Origin: Halolamina pelagica
Lineage (GTDB): Archaea; Halobacteriota; Halobacteria; Halobacteriales; Haloferacaceae
Direction: 5' to 3'
Assembly (NCBI RefSeq): GCF_001307315.1
Contig: NZ_LGUC01000001.1
Span: 2,108,001-2,172,000 of the forward strand
DNA length: 64,000 bases
The position numbers were made by a program, and so were the translations under genes. The stretch's first letter is position 1; each line of letters begins with the position of its first letter. Positions 1 through 9,900 of this stretch are shown here, piece by piece. The notes under the pieces were generated by a model. The model was not told where the DNA came from, made no database searches, and saw nothing but the letters and a program-made list of their open reading frames with translations.

Positions 1-186
1 TAGCCCCTCGGTGTCGATGTAGAGCGCGCGGCCACCGTTGACGGCTGCTTCGACCGCCGCCGCGAGGACGAGGTTGGTCTTCCCCGCCGCGGGTTCGCCG
101 TAGACCTGCGTGACGGTGCCGCGCTCGAAGCCGCCGCCGAGCAGGTCGTCGATCGGGTCGCAGCCGGTGGGGACGGGGTCGCTCAT
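1..186 (-). CDS. radB: RadB, RecA/Rad51-family recombination accessory protein (N-terminal part)
   Basis: Only the first 62 codons are in the window; the gene runs off the left edge. The protein begins MSDPVPTGCDPIDDLLGG and has a Walker A motif GEPAAGKT at residues 30-37, followed by a stretch ending in YIDTEG as in RadA/RadB ATPases. There is no N-terminal helix-hairpin-helix domain before the ATPase core, which separates RadB from RadA. RadB is a euryarchaeal paralogue thought to assist RadA in homologous recombination. The start is the ATG at 184-186. Confidence 0.85.
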   Translation of the reverse strand, partial: MSDPVPTGCDPIDDLLGGGFERGTVTQVYGEPAAGKTNLVLAAAVEAAVNGGRALYIDTEGL

Positions 187-258
187 CGGGCGTGGGTAGC
201 GCGGGGGGTACGAAAGCGCTCGGGACTCGGCCCAGCACCGCCGACTCCCGGCGGGCGC

Positions 259-474
259 TCAGTCGCCGAACGCGTGCCAGGGTGGAGGGATCGTGCCGAT
301 GACGGTCAGGACGACGGCGGGGAACCAGTAGATGCCGACGACCGCCGGCGTGAGCTCGCGACGGACTGCCAGCCACCCACCGAAGCAGAGGAACGGCAGC
401 ACGAACACCGCCCAGACCGCGACGGTCCGTTGTCGTTCTTCGTCCACATCGGACAGGTGGGTGATTCGTGTCAC
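259..474 (-). CDS. Small membrane protein, unknown function
   Basis: A 71-residue protein starting at a GTG (472-474) with VTRITHLSDVDEERQRT. Two hydrophobic segments follow, roughly residues 17-36 and 43-62. The gene starts 23 bases after the larC stop on the same strand, so it is probably co-transcribed with larC. I do not recognise the family. The longer upstream reading frame in the same register overlaps larC and is Arg-rich, so I reject it as the true start. Confidence 0.55.
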   Translation of the reverse strand: MTRITHLSDVDEERQRTVAVWAVFVLPFLCFGGWLAVRRELTPAVVGIYWFPAVVLTVIGTIPPPWHAFGD

Positions 475-497
475 TAAGCTCCGACGGAACGTGGTCG

Positions 498-1811
498 CTA
501 CTCCCGGACTGCCTCCTCTGCCCGCCGAACGACCTCCCGGACCGCCACGCCCGTCTCCTGGGCAACCTCGAGAGCGTCGTCGTACTCCGCGCTGCGGTCG
601 AACACCACGCCGTCGTCGTCGCTCGCGACCTTTACCGACAGTTCGTAGCGCTCGCCGTCGATCTCGATCTCGGCGGTCTCGAACTCGCGGTTCGCCACCC
701 ACCGGTGGCCGGCGCCGTGTTCACGGATCCCCAGCGTCCCCGTCTCCTCGGCCAGTCGACGCGCCACGCGCTCGGCGTCGTTCGGGCGGCAGATCACCTT
801 CACCAGGTGGCCCGGTCGCGATTTCTTCATCGTCGTCGGGACGATGGTCACGTCCCGCGCGCCGGCGTCGGTGAGCGTCTCCTGCAGGCTCCCGAGCACC
901 TCCGGCGTGGCGTCGTCGAGGTTCGTCTCGAGGACGGAGATCCCCTCCCGAGTGAGGCTCCCGTCGGTCTCCCCGATCAGCGCGCGCACCACGTTCGGGT
1001 GCTGCTCGAACTCCTTCGCCCCGGCGCCGTAGCCCGAGGCAGCGACGCGCAGTTCCGGCAAGCTCTCGACACCCTCCGCGACGGCGGCGAGGATCGCGGC
1101 GCCCGTGGGTGTGAGCAGCTCGGAATCGATCGGCCCGCCGCGCAGCGACCAGTCCGCGCGCTCGGCGATCTCGACGACCGCGGGCGAGGGAACCGGGTAC
1201 GTGCCGTGGGAGAACGTCACCTCGCCGCCGCCCGCGCGGACGGGTGTGGTCACGACGCGCTCGACGCCCTGGGCCCGGAGGTCGTCGAGGAGGAGCATAC
1301 AGCCGACCACGTCGGCGATGGCGTCGTCGGTGCCGACCTCGTGGAACCCCGTCTCCGCGAGTTCCATGCCGTGAACCGACGCCTCCGCCTCGCCGAGGAT
1401 CCGGAACGCCTCCAGCGCGTCTGCCTCGACCGAATCGGGGAGCTCCATCGACTCGACTAGCTCGACGACCTCCGCGTAGGTGCGCGTGTGGCCGTGCCCC
1501 TCGGCGTCGCCGTGGTCGTGGGAGTGACTGTGAGAGTGATCGTGGCCCTCGTGAGAATGATCGTGAGCGTGGCCGTCGTGGCTGTGGTCACCGTGCGTGT
1601 GGTCGGACTCGCCAGCCTCGGCGTCCTCGTGGACCACTCGAACCCGTGTCGCGCGGATGGCGTTCCGCATCACCTGTTCGGCCTCGAACTGGATCGGCAT
1701 CGACGCCTCGACGGGATCGAGCACCGCGCTGTCGGCGCCCGCCGCGAGCAGGGCGCCGAGCAGCATGTCGCCTGCGGCGCCGGTCCGGCCGTCGAACGCG
1801 AGCGTCTGCAT
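498..1811 (-). CDS. larC: LarC, nickel-pincer nucleotide cofactor insertion protein
   Basis: A 437-residue protein beginning MQTLAFDGRTGAAGDMLLGA, the typical LarC N-terminus. LarC inserts nickel into the pyridinium bis-thiocarboxylate mononucleotide to make the nickel-pincer cofactor of lactate racemase-type enzymes. The gene is one continuous frame here, whereas some bacteria split LarC into two frames. A histidine-rich loop at residues 71-108 contains 16 His in 38 residues and is the likely metal-binding segment. The ATG at 1809-1811 is preferred; the in-frame extension to 1940 lacks LarC similarity. No larA, larB or larE lies in the window. cdc48 is divergent across 131 bp. Confidence 0.9.
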   Translation of the reverse strand: MQTLAFDGRTGAAGDMLLGALLAAGADSAVLDPVEASMPIQFEAEQVMRNAIRATRVRVVHEDAEAGESDHTHGDHSHDGHAHDHSHEGHDHSHSHSHDHGDAEGHGHTRTYAEVVELVESMELPDSVEADALEAFRILGEAEASVHGMELAETGFHEVGTDDAIADVVGCMLLLDDLRAQGVERVVTTPVRAGGGEVTFSHGTYPVPSPAVVEIAERADWSLRGGPIDSELLTPTGAAILAAVAEGVESLPELRVAASGYGAGAKEFEQHPNVVRALIGETDGSLTREGISVLETNLDDATPEVLGSLQETLTDAGARDVTIVPTTMKKSRPGHLVKVICRPNDAERVARRLAEETGTLGIREHGAGHRWVANREFETAEIEIDGERYELSVKVASDDDGVVFDRSAEYDDALEVAQETGVAVREVVRRAEEAVRE

Positions 1812-1914
1812 ACCGACGCTGGGTCGCCGTCGGAGAAAGAGGCCACGATTCGGTACCCGAAATGGTTGCAGAAAACTCGACCCTAACGCCACACTTATGC
1901 GCGGACACCCCTTG

Positions 1915-1926
1915 GTTACACGTAAC
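1915..1926. promoter_or_regulatory. Short palindrome near the predicted cdc48 transcription start
   Basis: GTTAC-AC-GTAAC lies 17-28 bases upstream of the cdc48 ATG. It sits downstream of a TATA-like CTTATG at 1894-1899, so it would overlap the transcription start. It could be an operator, but short palindromes arise by chance. Confidence 0.25.
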
Positions 1927-1942
1927 TCACTCCGGGTCACTC

Positions 1943-4160
1943 ATGAACGAAGTTCAACTGGAAGTCGCGAAAGCGTACCCGAACGACTCGGGCCGTGGCA
2001 TCGCTCGGCTCGACCCCGACACCCTGCTCCATCTCAAGCTCTCCCCGGGGACATCATCGAGATCGAAGGCGCCGAAACAACCGCTGCGAAGGTCTGGCGC
2101 GCCGACCGACAGGACTGGAACACCGACACAGTCCGCATCGACGGGTTCACCCGCCAGAACGCCGACGTGAGCATCGGCGAACGCGTCACCATCCGGAAGG
2201 CCGAAGCCGAGACCGCCGAGAAGCTCACCCTCGCGCCGCCGGAGGAGGCCTCGGTGCAGTTCGGCTCCGAGGCCGCCGGCATGGTCAAACGGCAGATCCT
2301 CAAGCGTCCGGTGGTCGAACGCGACATCGTCCCCGTGATGTCGAGCACGAACCACCCGTTCATGCGCTCGCCCGGGCAGGCGATCCCGCTGATCGCCGTC
2401 GACACCGAGCCCGACGGCGTCTGTCTGATCACCGAGGAGACCGAGGTCGAGCTCCGGGAGGAGCCGATCTCCGGGTTCGACAAGACCGGCGGCGGGATCA
2501 CCTACGAGGACATCGGCGGCCTCGAGGACGAGATCCAGCGCGTCCGGGAGATGGTCGAACTGCCGATGAAGCACCCCCAGATCTTCAAGAAGCTCGGCAT
2601 CGAGCCGCCCCAGGGGTGTTGCTCCACGGCCCGCCCGGCACCGGGAAGACGCTGCTCGCGAAGGCCGTCGCGAACGAGACCTCCGCGAGCTTCTTCTCCA
2701 TCGCGGGCCCGGAGATCATCTCGAAGTACTACGGCGAGTCCGAGCAGCAACTCAGGGAGATCTTCGAGGACGCGAAAGACGAGAGCCCCGCGATCGTCTT
2801 CATCGACGAACTCGACTCGATCGCGCCCAAGCGTGAGGACGTGACCGGCGAGGTCGAGCGCCGCGTCGTCGCCCAACTGCTGACGATGATGGACGGGCTC
2901 GACTCCCGCGGGCAGGTGATCGTCATCGGCGCCACCAACCGGGTCGACAGCGTCGATCCCGCACTCCGCCGGCCGGGCCGGTTCGACCGCGAGATCGAGA
3001 TCGGGGTCCCCGACGAGACCGGCCGGAAGGAGGTCCTCCAGATCCACAGCCGCGGGATGCCGCTGTCCGACGACATCGACCTCGACCACCTCGCGGCCGA
3101 GACCCACGGCTTCGTCGGCGCCGACATCGAGAGCCTCTCGAAGGAGGCCGCGATGAAGGCGCTGCGGCGCTACCTCCCCGAGATCGACCTCGACGAGGAG
3201 GAGGTCCCGCCCAGCCTGATCGACCGCATGATCGTCAAGCGGGAGGACTTCCGCGGCGCGCTCAACGAGGTCGAACCCAGCGCGATGCGGGAGGTGCTCG
3301 TCGAACTGCCGAAGATCACGTGGGACGACGTTGGCGGGCTCACCGACCCCAAACAGCAGGTACAGGAGGCCGTCGAGTGGCCGCTCTCCACCCCCGAGAA
3401 GTTCGAGCGTATGGGCGTCGAGGCGCCGAAGGGCGTGTTGCTGTACGGCCCGCCCGGCACCGGGAAGACGCTGATGGCGAAAGCCGTCGCCAACGAGACC
3501 AACGCCAATTTCATCTCGGTCCGCGGCCCCCAACTCCTCTCGAAGTGGGTCGGCGAGTCCGAAAAGGCGATCAGGCAGACGTTCCGGAAGGCCCGGCAGG
3601 TCTCGCCCACGATCATCTTCTTCGACGAGCTCGACTCGCTCGCGCCGAGCCGGGGCGAACAGTCGGGGACGAACGTCTCCGAGCGCGTCGTCAACCAGCT
3701 GCTGACCGAACTCGACGGGCTGGAGGAGATGGGCGAGGTGATGGTCATCGGCGCGACCAACCGCCCGGACATGATCGACCCCGCGCTGATCCGCTCGGGC
3801 CGGTTCGACCGCCTCGTGATGGTCGGCGCGCCCGATCAGGGCGGCCGGGAACAGATCCTCGACATCCACACGGGGAACACGCCGCTGGCGCCCGACGTGA
3901 GCCTCCGGGAGGTCGCCGAGATCACCGACGGCTACGTCGGCTCGGATCTGGAGTCGATCTGCCGTGAGGCCGCCATCGAGGCGCTGCGCGAGGACGACGA
4001 CGCCGACGAGGTGGAGATGCGCCACTTCCGACAGGCGATCGAGGCCGTCCGCCCCACCATCACCGACGACCTGATGAACTACTACGAGAGCGTCGAGGAG
4101 GAGTTCCGCGGCAGCTCCAGTGCGAACGTCGACCGGGGCAACCGTCTCGGCTTCCAGTAG
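1943..4160 (+). CDS. cdc48: CDC48/VAT-type AAA+ ATPase (two apparent single-base deletions)
   Basis: Hexameric unfoldase that extracts and unfolds proteins, in archaea feeding the proteasome. The repaired product is 739 residues: an N-domain (about 1-180), D1 with Walker [11 protein letters not shown] near residue 229 and Walker B FIDELDS, and D2 with [10 protein letters not shown] near residue 502 and FFDELDS. The start [17 protein letters not shown] is canonical. The frame breaks twice: at G4 2047-2050 ([11 protein letters not shown]) and at G4 2613-2616 ([12 protein letters not shown]). Adding one G at each restores the family sequence. An intact essential gene with sequencing errors is far likelier than a pseudogene. 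D1, D2 and the C-terminus are otherwise complete. Confidence 0.93.
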
Positions 4161-4170
4161 GCACAAACCG

Positions 4171-4198
4171 GCCTTTTTGCCTCCACAAGCGCCTTTTC
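4171..4198 (+). terminator. U-rich terminator after cdc48
   Basis: Two T tracts (T5 at 4174-4178 and T4 at 4194-4197) follow the cdc48 stop within 40 bases. Archaeal RNA polymerase terminates at such tracts without needing a hairpin. The next gene is on the same strand, so this may be partial termination. Confidence 0.4.
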
Positions 4199-4214
4199 GC
4201 TCCCCGCCGGAGTC

Positions 4215-5735
4215 ATGCGTATGCGACGACGTGCCCTCCTCGCCACGCTCGCGAGCGGGAGCGCCCTGCTCGCCGGCTGTGGCGCCACCGAACCGACCGA
4301 TACCGGAACCGACCCCGCGACGGACCCCGGAACCGACACGCCGTCGGCGACGCCGCCAGGGACGCCCGACGAACTGGTCGAACTGGACGGCAACGCGCTG
4401 TTCGGCGCCAGCGTCGTCGACCTCGACACCGCCGACCGGACGTACGCGCTGTCGCCGATGCGCTACCGCACCGAGCGCGGCGCCGAGATCCGGATGCGCT
4501 TCGACGCGACGGCGACCGCCGCCCACCCCGCACGGATCGTCGCGTCGGTCCAGAACGTCGAGACGTACCCAGAGCAGTTCGAACTCGACTGGCTGCCGCC
4601 GTTCGGGCGTGCCGCGAGCGAACCGCCGCGCGAGCATCACGAGCGACTGATGGGCGCCGGCCTCCGCGACGAGGGGAGTCTGGTGCTCGCGCCGACCGAC
4701 AATCACGGTCTCGTCGACGATCCGCCCGCGGTCGAGCGCGACGGAGACGGGCTCTGGCGGCTCGCGGGCGAGATCGACCGGTGGCTGCCCGAGACGCTGA
4801 CGCTTGACGCCGGCGAAGCCGTCCGCGGCGAGTACGCCGTCGTCGGCCACCCCGAGGGCTCGGGCCGGCCGACGGGCGTCTACGAGTTCCTCGGCGGCCG
4901 CGACGCCGAGGACGTCGGCATCACGGTCTGGGAGACGAGCGCGCCCGGCCCGGACGAGCAGTCGCGGTTCGCGGGTGAGTCGGTGCCGTCGATCGACGGC
5001 GACGGCGAGGCCGGAGCCGGCTGGTACCACACCGCCGACGCGTCCTCGGGGACGTATCTGCGCCCCGAAACCGAGCGGGCCGAGCTCCCCGCCGGGATCA
5101 CGTTCCAGTTCGTCAACCACACCCGCGAAGAGCTGGGCTGTGGCCACTGGTACGTGTACAAACTCCACGACGGCGAGTGGTTCGACCTCGGACCGTACGT
5201 CCGGACCGACGATTGCCGGAAGGTCCCGCCGGCGGGGGCGAAGTCCTGGACGCTGCACGCCTACCGCGGCGGCGGCGACCTCCCGCCTGCCGACGGGCGC
5301 GCGTACCCCTACCTCGGCGGCGGGCGCTACGCGGTCTCGGTCGGCTACGGCGCCGAGTCGTCGTCGAGCACGGCGATGGTCGAACTCGTCGGCGACCCGA
5401 TCGAGATCGTCCCCACCGACGGCGTCGAGCACGAACGCGACGGGAGTACCGTCACGGTCACCGCGCCGGAGTGGGACGGCGGCGAGAGCGAGGAGGACGT
5501 GACGGTTTCGGTGACGCGGGCCGACGAGGCCGAGGAGAGCCTGATCCGCGAACAGGTGATGCGCAGGTGGTACCGCGGCCTCCGGAACACGCTCCCCTTC
5601 TTCGAGGACGGCGTCGACGAGGTGGTGCTCCGGAGTCAGAACCAGGTCACATACGGGATGATGGGGTTCGACGAGCCCGAGTATCGGTTCGAGTTCGAGG
5701 GGCAGCCGTACGAAGTGACCACGGTCGACCAGTAG
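4215..5735 (+). CDS. Secreted Tat lipoprotein, unknown function
   Basis: A 506-residue protein with a signal of the form MRMRRRALLATLASGSALLAG followed by Cys, giving a lipobox (LLAGC) and an arginine-rich start, so probably a lipid-anchored surface protein. A Thr/Asp/Pro-rich linker (about residues 25-55) leads to the mature region. That region is rich in beta-type sequence with repeated short segments, consistent with Ig-like or beta-sandwich domains. It has a few Cys (for example ELGCGHWYVY and TDDCRK) that could form a disulfide. I do not recognise a named family. Confidence 0.7.
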   Translation: MRMRRRALLATLASGSALLAGCGATEPTDTGTDPATDPGTDTPSATPPGTPDELVELDGNALFGASVVDLDTADRTYALSPMRYRTERGAEIRMRFDATATAAHPARIVASVQNVETYPEQFELDWLPPFGRAASEPPREHHERLMGAGLRDEGSLVLAPTDNHGLVDDPPAVERDGDGLWRLAGEIDRWLPETLTLDAGEAVRGEYAVVGHPEGSGRPTGVYEFLGGRDAEDVGITVWETSAPGPDEQSRFAGESVPSIDGDGEAGAGWYHTADASSGTYLRPETERAELPAGITFQFVNHTREELGCGHWYVYKLHDGEWFDLGPYVRTDDCRKVPPAGAKSWTLHAYRGGGDLPPADGRAYPYLGGGRYAVSVGYGAESSSSTAMVELVGDPIEIVPTDGVEHERDGSTVTVTAPEWDGGESEEDVTVSVTRADEAEESLIREQVMRRWYRGLRNTLPFFEDGVDEVVLRSQNQVTYGMMGFDEPEYRFEFEGQPYEVTTVDQ

Positions 5736-5784
5736 CGCTGCCGGGAGCACAACGCCCAACCACGCCGCTCCCCAGCCCTGCCGT

Positions 5785-6657
5785 ATGGTCCAGAACCAGA
5801 GCGACACGTTCGAGATCGGCGAGCACACCGTCAACCGACTCGGGTTCGGTGCGATGCGGCTCTGTGGCGAGAACATCATCGGCGCGCCCGAGGACGAGGA
5901 GGCGGCCCGCGAGGTCGCGCGAGAGGCAGTCGACCTCGGCGTGGACTTCATCGACACCGCCGACTCCTACGGCCCCGGCACCAGCGAGCGACTGCTCAGC
6001 GAGGCCGGCGTGGTGGACACGGGTGCGACCGGCGACGGTCGGCCGGGCGCGGACGACGCGCTGGTCGCCACGAAGGGCGGCCTGCTCCGGAACCCCGACG
6101 GCGACTGGCTCCCCCTTGGCGACCCGGACTACCTCCGCAACGCCGCGTTGGCGTCGAAGGACCGCCTCGGCGTCGACAGCATCGACCTCTACCAACTCCA
6201 CCGCCCCGACCCCGACGCCGACTTCGAGGAGTCGGTCGCGACGCTCGGGGAACTCAAAGACGACGGCCTGGTCGACAACGTCGGGCTGAGCAACGTCTCC
6301 GTCGAGCAGTTGGAGACTGCCCGCGACCACGTCGAGGTCGCGACGGTCCAGAACGAGTACAACCTCGCGAACCGGGAGCATCAGGACGTGCTCGACGCCT
6401 GTGAAGACGCCGGGATCGGGTTCATCCCCTACTTCCCCATCGGGGCGGGGGATCTCGACGGGAAGGCCGCGGTCGTCGACGAGGTGGCCGAGGCCCACGA
6501 CGCTTCGCGCTATCAGGTCGCGCTGGCGTGGCTGCTCGGGAGTTCGGACGTGACACTGCCGATCCCGGGCACGTCGAGCATCGAACACCTGCGGGAGAAC
6601 GTCGCCGCGAGCGCGATCGACCTGAGCGACGACGAGATCGCGCGGCTGGGGGAGTAA
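5785..6657 (+). CDS. Aldo/keto reductase
   Basis: A 290-residue NAD(P)H-dependent oxidoreductase of the AKR superfamily. The catalytic tetrad is visible as D57 (FIDTAD), Y62 (DSYG), K97 (VATKGG) and H139 (YQLHRPD). The C-terminal IPGTSS motif, for cofactor phosphate binding, is present. Length and motif spacing are normal. The substrate cannot be told from sequence. Confidence 0.9.
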   Translation: MVQNQSDTFEIGEHTVNRLGFGAMRLCGENIIGAPEDEEAAREVAREAVDLGVDFIDTADSYGPGTSERLLSEAGVVDTGATGDGRPGADDALVATKGGLLRNPDGDWLPLGDPDYLRNAALASKDRLGVDSIDLYQLHRPDPDADFEESVATLGELKDDGLVDNVGLSNVSVEQLETARDHVEVATVQNEYNLANREHQDVLDACEDAGIGFIPYFPIGAGDLDGKAAVVDEVAEAHDASRYQVALAWLLGSSDVTLPIPGTSSIEHLRENVAASAIDLSDDEIARLGE

Positions 6658-6681
6658 CGGGCGGCGAGCGCGTCCGGCGGC

Positions 6682-7353
6682 TCAGTAGATGAGTTCGTCG
6701 GAGTTCTCGACCATGTACAGCGTCCGCGCGGCGACGTTGACCGTGTGGTCGCCGACGCGTTCCAGGTCGCGCACGGTGAGCAGCAGCCGGGACACGTCGG
6801 CCATCAGGTCCTCGACCTCCTCCTGATCGCTGGCTTCCTTCTCGATCAGGTCCCGAACGATGGTCTCGGAGGCGTCCTCACACAGCGCGTCGAGATCGTC
6901 GTCGTGCTCGGCGACGGCGAAGCAGCCGTCGGCGTCCTCGTCCTCGTAGGCGGCCATCGCCATCGCCAGCATCTCCAGGGTCTCGTCGCCGATGCGCTGC
7001 ACGTCGACGTCGGGGAACACCTCGTAGCGGGCCTCCTTGGCGTACTCGCCGAGGTTGGTCGCGAGGTCGGCGACCCGCTCGAGGTCGGTGATGATCTTGA
7101 ACGAGGAGGCGATGAAGCGCAGGTCGCCGGCGACCGGCTGCTGGAGCGCGAGCAGGTCGATGCAGTCCTGTTCGAGTTCGAGGTAGAGCTCGTTCACCTC
7201 GCTGTCGCGGTCGATGACCTCCTGACCCAGTTCGCCGTCCTGCTGTTCGAGCGCGTCCAGCCCCATGCGGAGGCGCTCGGCGACGACCTCGCCCATGTAG
7301 AGCACGTCCTCGCGGAGCGATTCGAGTTGCGCTTGGTAGTCCTCTCGTGGCAT
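6682..7353 (-). CDS. phoU: PhoU, phosphate transport regulator
   Basis: A 223-residue all-helical protein made of two PhoU repeats, each with the E/DxxxD metal-binding patterns (for example ERVADLATNLGEYAKEA and ERVGDHTVNVAARTLYM). PhoU dampens Pst uptake when phosphate is plentiful. It is the last gene of the pstS-pstC-pstA-pstB-phoU series on this strand, 113 bases after pstB, so it may be in the same operon or have its own promoter. Confidence 0.92.
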   Translation of the reverse strand: MPREDYQAQLESLREDVLYMGEVVAERLRMGLDALEQQDGELGQEVIDRDSEVNELYLELEQDCIDLLALQQPVAGDLRFIASSFKIITDLERVADLATNLGEYAKEARYEVFPDVDVQRIGDETLEMLAMAMAAYEDEDADGCFAVAEHDDDLDALCEDASETIVRDLIEKEASDQEEVEDLMADVSRLLLTVRDLERVGDHTVNVAARTLYMVENSDELIY

Positions 7354-7466
7354 ACGCGGGGTAGCGGCGGTGGGTTGATAACTGTTCGAGACTCGAAACT
7401 CAGTACCGTGGGAAACGTAGACAACCGGTCCAGTCCGGAGTCCGCGGCCGGCGACGGCCCGGCGAG

Positions 7467-8327
7467 CTACCCGAACTTCCCGGTGATGTAGTCCTCGACG
7501 CGGTCGTTCTCGGGGTTCTCGAACACTTTCTCGGTGTCGTCGAACTCCACGAGCTCGCCGCCGGTGAGGAACACCGCGGTCTTGTCGGAGATGCGGGCGG
7601 CCTGCTGCATGTTGTGCGTGACGATGACGACGGTGTACTCCTCGGCCATCTCGTCGATCAGGTCCTCGATCTTCGAGGTGGCGACGGGGTCGAGCGCCGA
7701 CGCGGGCTCGTCCATCAGCACCACCTCGGGGTCGACGGCGATCGCGCGGGCGATACAGAGTCGCTGCTGTTGCCCGCCCGAGAGGTCGAGCCCTGACTCG
7801 TCGAGTTGGTCCTTGACCTCGTCCCAGAGCGCGGCCTTCCGCAGCGCCTCCTCGACTTTCTCGTCCAAGTTCTCGGTCCGATCCTGCAGGCGCAGGCCGT
7901 AGGCGACGTTGTCGTAGATGCTCTTGGGGAAGGGGTTGGGCTGCTGGAACACCATCCCGATGCGGCGTCGCAGCGCCACCGGGTCCACGTCGTCGTCGTA
8001 GACGTTCTTCCCGTTGAACAGCATCTCGCCCTCGACGCGCGCGGCGTCGATCAGGTCGTTCATCCGGTTGATGCTCCGGAGATACGTCGACTTCCCACAG
8101 CCCGAGGGCCCGACCATCGCGGTCACCCGCTTCTCGGGGATCTCCATGCTCACCGACTGCAGCGCCTGGTTGTCGTTGTACCAGACGCTGAGGTCGCGAC
8201 TCTCGATGATCGTCGACGCCGCGCCGTCGGCGTCGCGATCCCGCCCCCGTCCCTCGGGGACGCTGACCGCGTACTCGTCGCCGCTCGATCCCTCGCTCAC
8301 GTCAGTGCTCTGGTCAGCGTTGCTCAT
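7467..8327 (-). CDS. pstB: PstB, phosphate ABC transporter ATPase
   Basis: A 286-residue ABC ATPase with Walker [10 protein letters not shown] at residues 73-81, signature LSGGQQQR, Walker B VVLMDEP and H-loop [11 protein letters not shown]. The [11 protein letters not shown] segment is typical of PstB. An N-terminal acidic tail of about 40 residues is haloarchaeal. The start overlaps the pstA stop by 14 bases, which indicates translational coupling. Confidence 0.96.
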   Translation of the reverse strand: MSNADQSTDVSEGSSGDEYAVSVPEGRGRDRDADGAASTIIESRDLSVWYNDNQALQSVSMEIPEKRVTAMVGPSGCGKSTYLRSINRMNDLIDAARVEGEMLFNGKNVYDDDVDPVALRRRIGMVFQQPNPFPKSIYDNVAYGLRLQDRTENLDEKVEEALRKAALWDEVKDQLDESGLDLSGGQQQRLCIARAIAVDPEVVLMDEPASALDPVATSKIEDLIDEMAEEYTVVIVTHNMQQAARISDKTAVFLTGGELVEFDDTEKVFENPENDRVEDYITGKFG

Positions 8328-9900
8328 AGTGGTTGCGCACGTAGATGGCTATCGAGTTCATGCTCAGCATCGCCGTCAGCAGCACCACGATCCCCGCCGC
8401 GAGGACGGTGGTGTAGAACGCCGGGCTGGCGTACGTCGACGCCCAGACGTACAGCTGCAGCGGCATCGCACCGATGGTGGAGGTCCAGGAGTCGGGAACG
8501 CCGAACACCTGGGCCGCACCGATCACCAGCAGCGGCGCGGTCTCGCCGATCGCTCGCGAGAGCGCGAGGATCGTCCCCGTCAGGATTCCCGGGAACGCCC
8601 GGGGCAGGACGACGTTTTTTACGGTCTGCCAGCGCGTCGCGCCCATCCCGTAGGACGCCTGCCGGGCGGAGTCGGGCACCGCACGGATCGCCTCCCGGGC
8701 GGAGATGATGACGATCGGGAACACGAGCAGCGCGAGCGTCGCGCCGCCGACCAGCAGCGTGCCGGTCGGCTGGCCCCCATACCGGACGAACAGCCCCAGG
8801 CCGAGCAGCCCGTACACGACGCTCGGCACCCCGGCGAGGTTGCTGATGTTCACGTCGATGATCCGGGTGAACCGCGTGTTCGGCGCGTACTCCTCCAGGT
8901 ACACCGCGGCGCCGACGCCGGCCGGGACGGCGATCGCGGCGACGACGAACATCAGCAGGATCGTGCCGACGATGCCGGAGTAGATCCCCACCGAGCGGGG
9001 GTCGCCGCTCTGGGTCGTGCTGGTCAGGAAGCTCCAGTCGACCCAGGACTCGGGCCCGGCGAAGCCGAGCGCGCCGACGAGTAGTTCGCCGGCGACCATG
9101 CCGACGACGATCACCGCGGGCAGCAGCAGGCCGATCCGACGGTCGGGGCGCTCCCGAACGACGATGGCGGCGTACAGCCCCGTGGGAACGAGCGCGAACA
9201 GCGTGAGGGCGACGCCCGGGACCGCGCCGAACCCGGACACCATCCCGACGACGCCGCCGACGGCGCTCCCGACTAGGATCGCCGCGCCGGCGATCCAGCC
9301 GTCGCGACGGCCCCAGCGTCCCTCGATCCAGCGACCGAGCAGGAACGCCTCCGGGAGCCCGAGGGTGAGCACGAGCACCATCCAGTCCGCGGGCACCGTC
9401 GGCAGCCCCTGGACGAGGCCGGGCACCACTAGGAGCGAGCCAACCGTGACGCCCAGCACCGCGCTCAGTTCGGCGAGGAACGGGACCGAGCGGTCGGTGC
9501 GGCGGAGTGCGACGATGACCCCGGCCGGGATCGCGAGCGCGATCACGAACGAGAGCCAGACGAGCGTCGGGATCACGTCGATGAACAGCGCCGCGAGTCC
9601 GCCGGCGTACAGCGCCGCGATCCCCGGCATCACGATGCCGAGCAGCCCCGTCGCGAGCGTGCCGTAGCTCCGCCGGTAGCTCAGCCAGCCCGTCGCCAGA
9701 GTTGGGACGACGAGCGTGAGCAAGAACACCAGGTGCCAGCCCGGATCGGCCGTCAGCGGCTGGAACGCGTCGTTGGCGACGTACACGAGCAGCACCGCGA
9801 GCGTCAGGATCCCCGCCAGCGTCGACGCGAACAGCACCCCCCGGAACAGCTTGCCGATCCGGCGACTGACTCGGCCGAACCCGTCGTAGCTGCCACTCAT
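8314..9900 (-). CDS. pstA: PstA, phosphate ABC transporter permease (with long N-terminal membrane extension)
   Basis: A 528-residue permease. The C-terminal half (about residues 285-528) is canonical PstA, with [25 protein letters not shown] and the EAA-loop-like [20 protein letters not shown]. Between the first membrane helix and this core lie some seven additional hydrophobic segments (about residues 45-270), nearly doubling the usual length near 280-300. The stop overlaps pstB and the start overlaps the pstC stop (ATGA). Confidence 0.93.
   Translation of the reverse strand: MSGSYDGFGRVSRRIGKLFRGVLFASTLAGILTLAVLLVYVANDAFQPLTADPGWHLVFLLTLVVPTLATGWLSYRRSYGTLATGLLGIVMPGIAALYAGGLAALFIDVIPTLVWLSFVIALAIPAGVIVALRRTDRSVPFLAELSAVLGVTVGSLLVVPGLVQGLPTVPADWMVLVLTLGLPEAFLLGRWIEGRWGRRDGWIAGAAILVGSAVGGVVGMVSGFGAVPGVALTLFALVPTGLYAAIVVRERPDRRIGLLLPAVIVVGMVAGELLVGALGFAGPESWVDWSFLTSTTQSGDPRSVGIYSGIVGTILLMFVVAAIAVPAGVGAAVYLEEYAPNTRFTRIIDVNISNLAGVPSVVYGLLGLGLFVRYGGQPTGTLLVGGATLALLVFPIVIISAREAIRAVPDSARQASYGMGATRWQTVKNVVLPRAFPGILTGTILALSRAIGETAPLLVIGAAQVFGVPDSWTSTIGAMPLQLYVWASTYASPAFYTTVLAAGIVVLLTAMLSMNSIAIYVRNHYEQR

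Noticed and set aside
2502-5957. 1151-residue open frame on the minus strand opposite cdc48 and the lipoprotein gene
   Set aside because: Antisense shadow of two well-supported genes in GC-rich DNA; composition is Arg/Val/Asp-rich with no domain.
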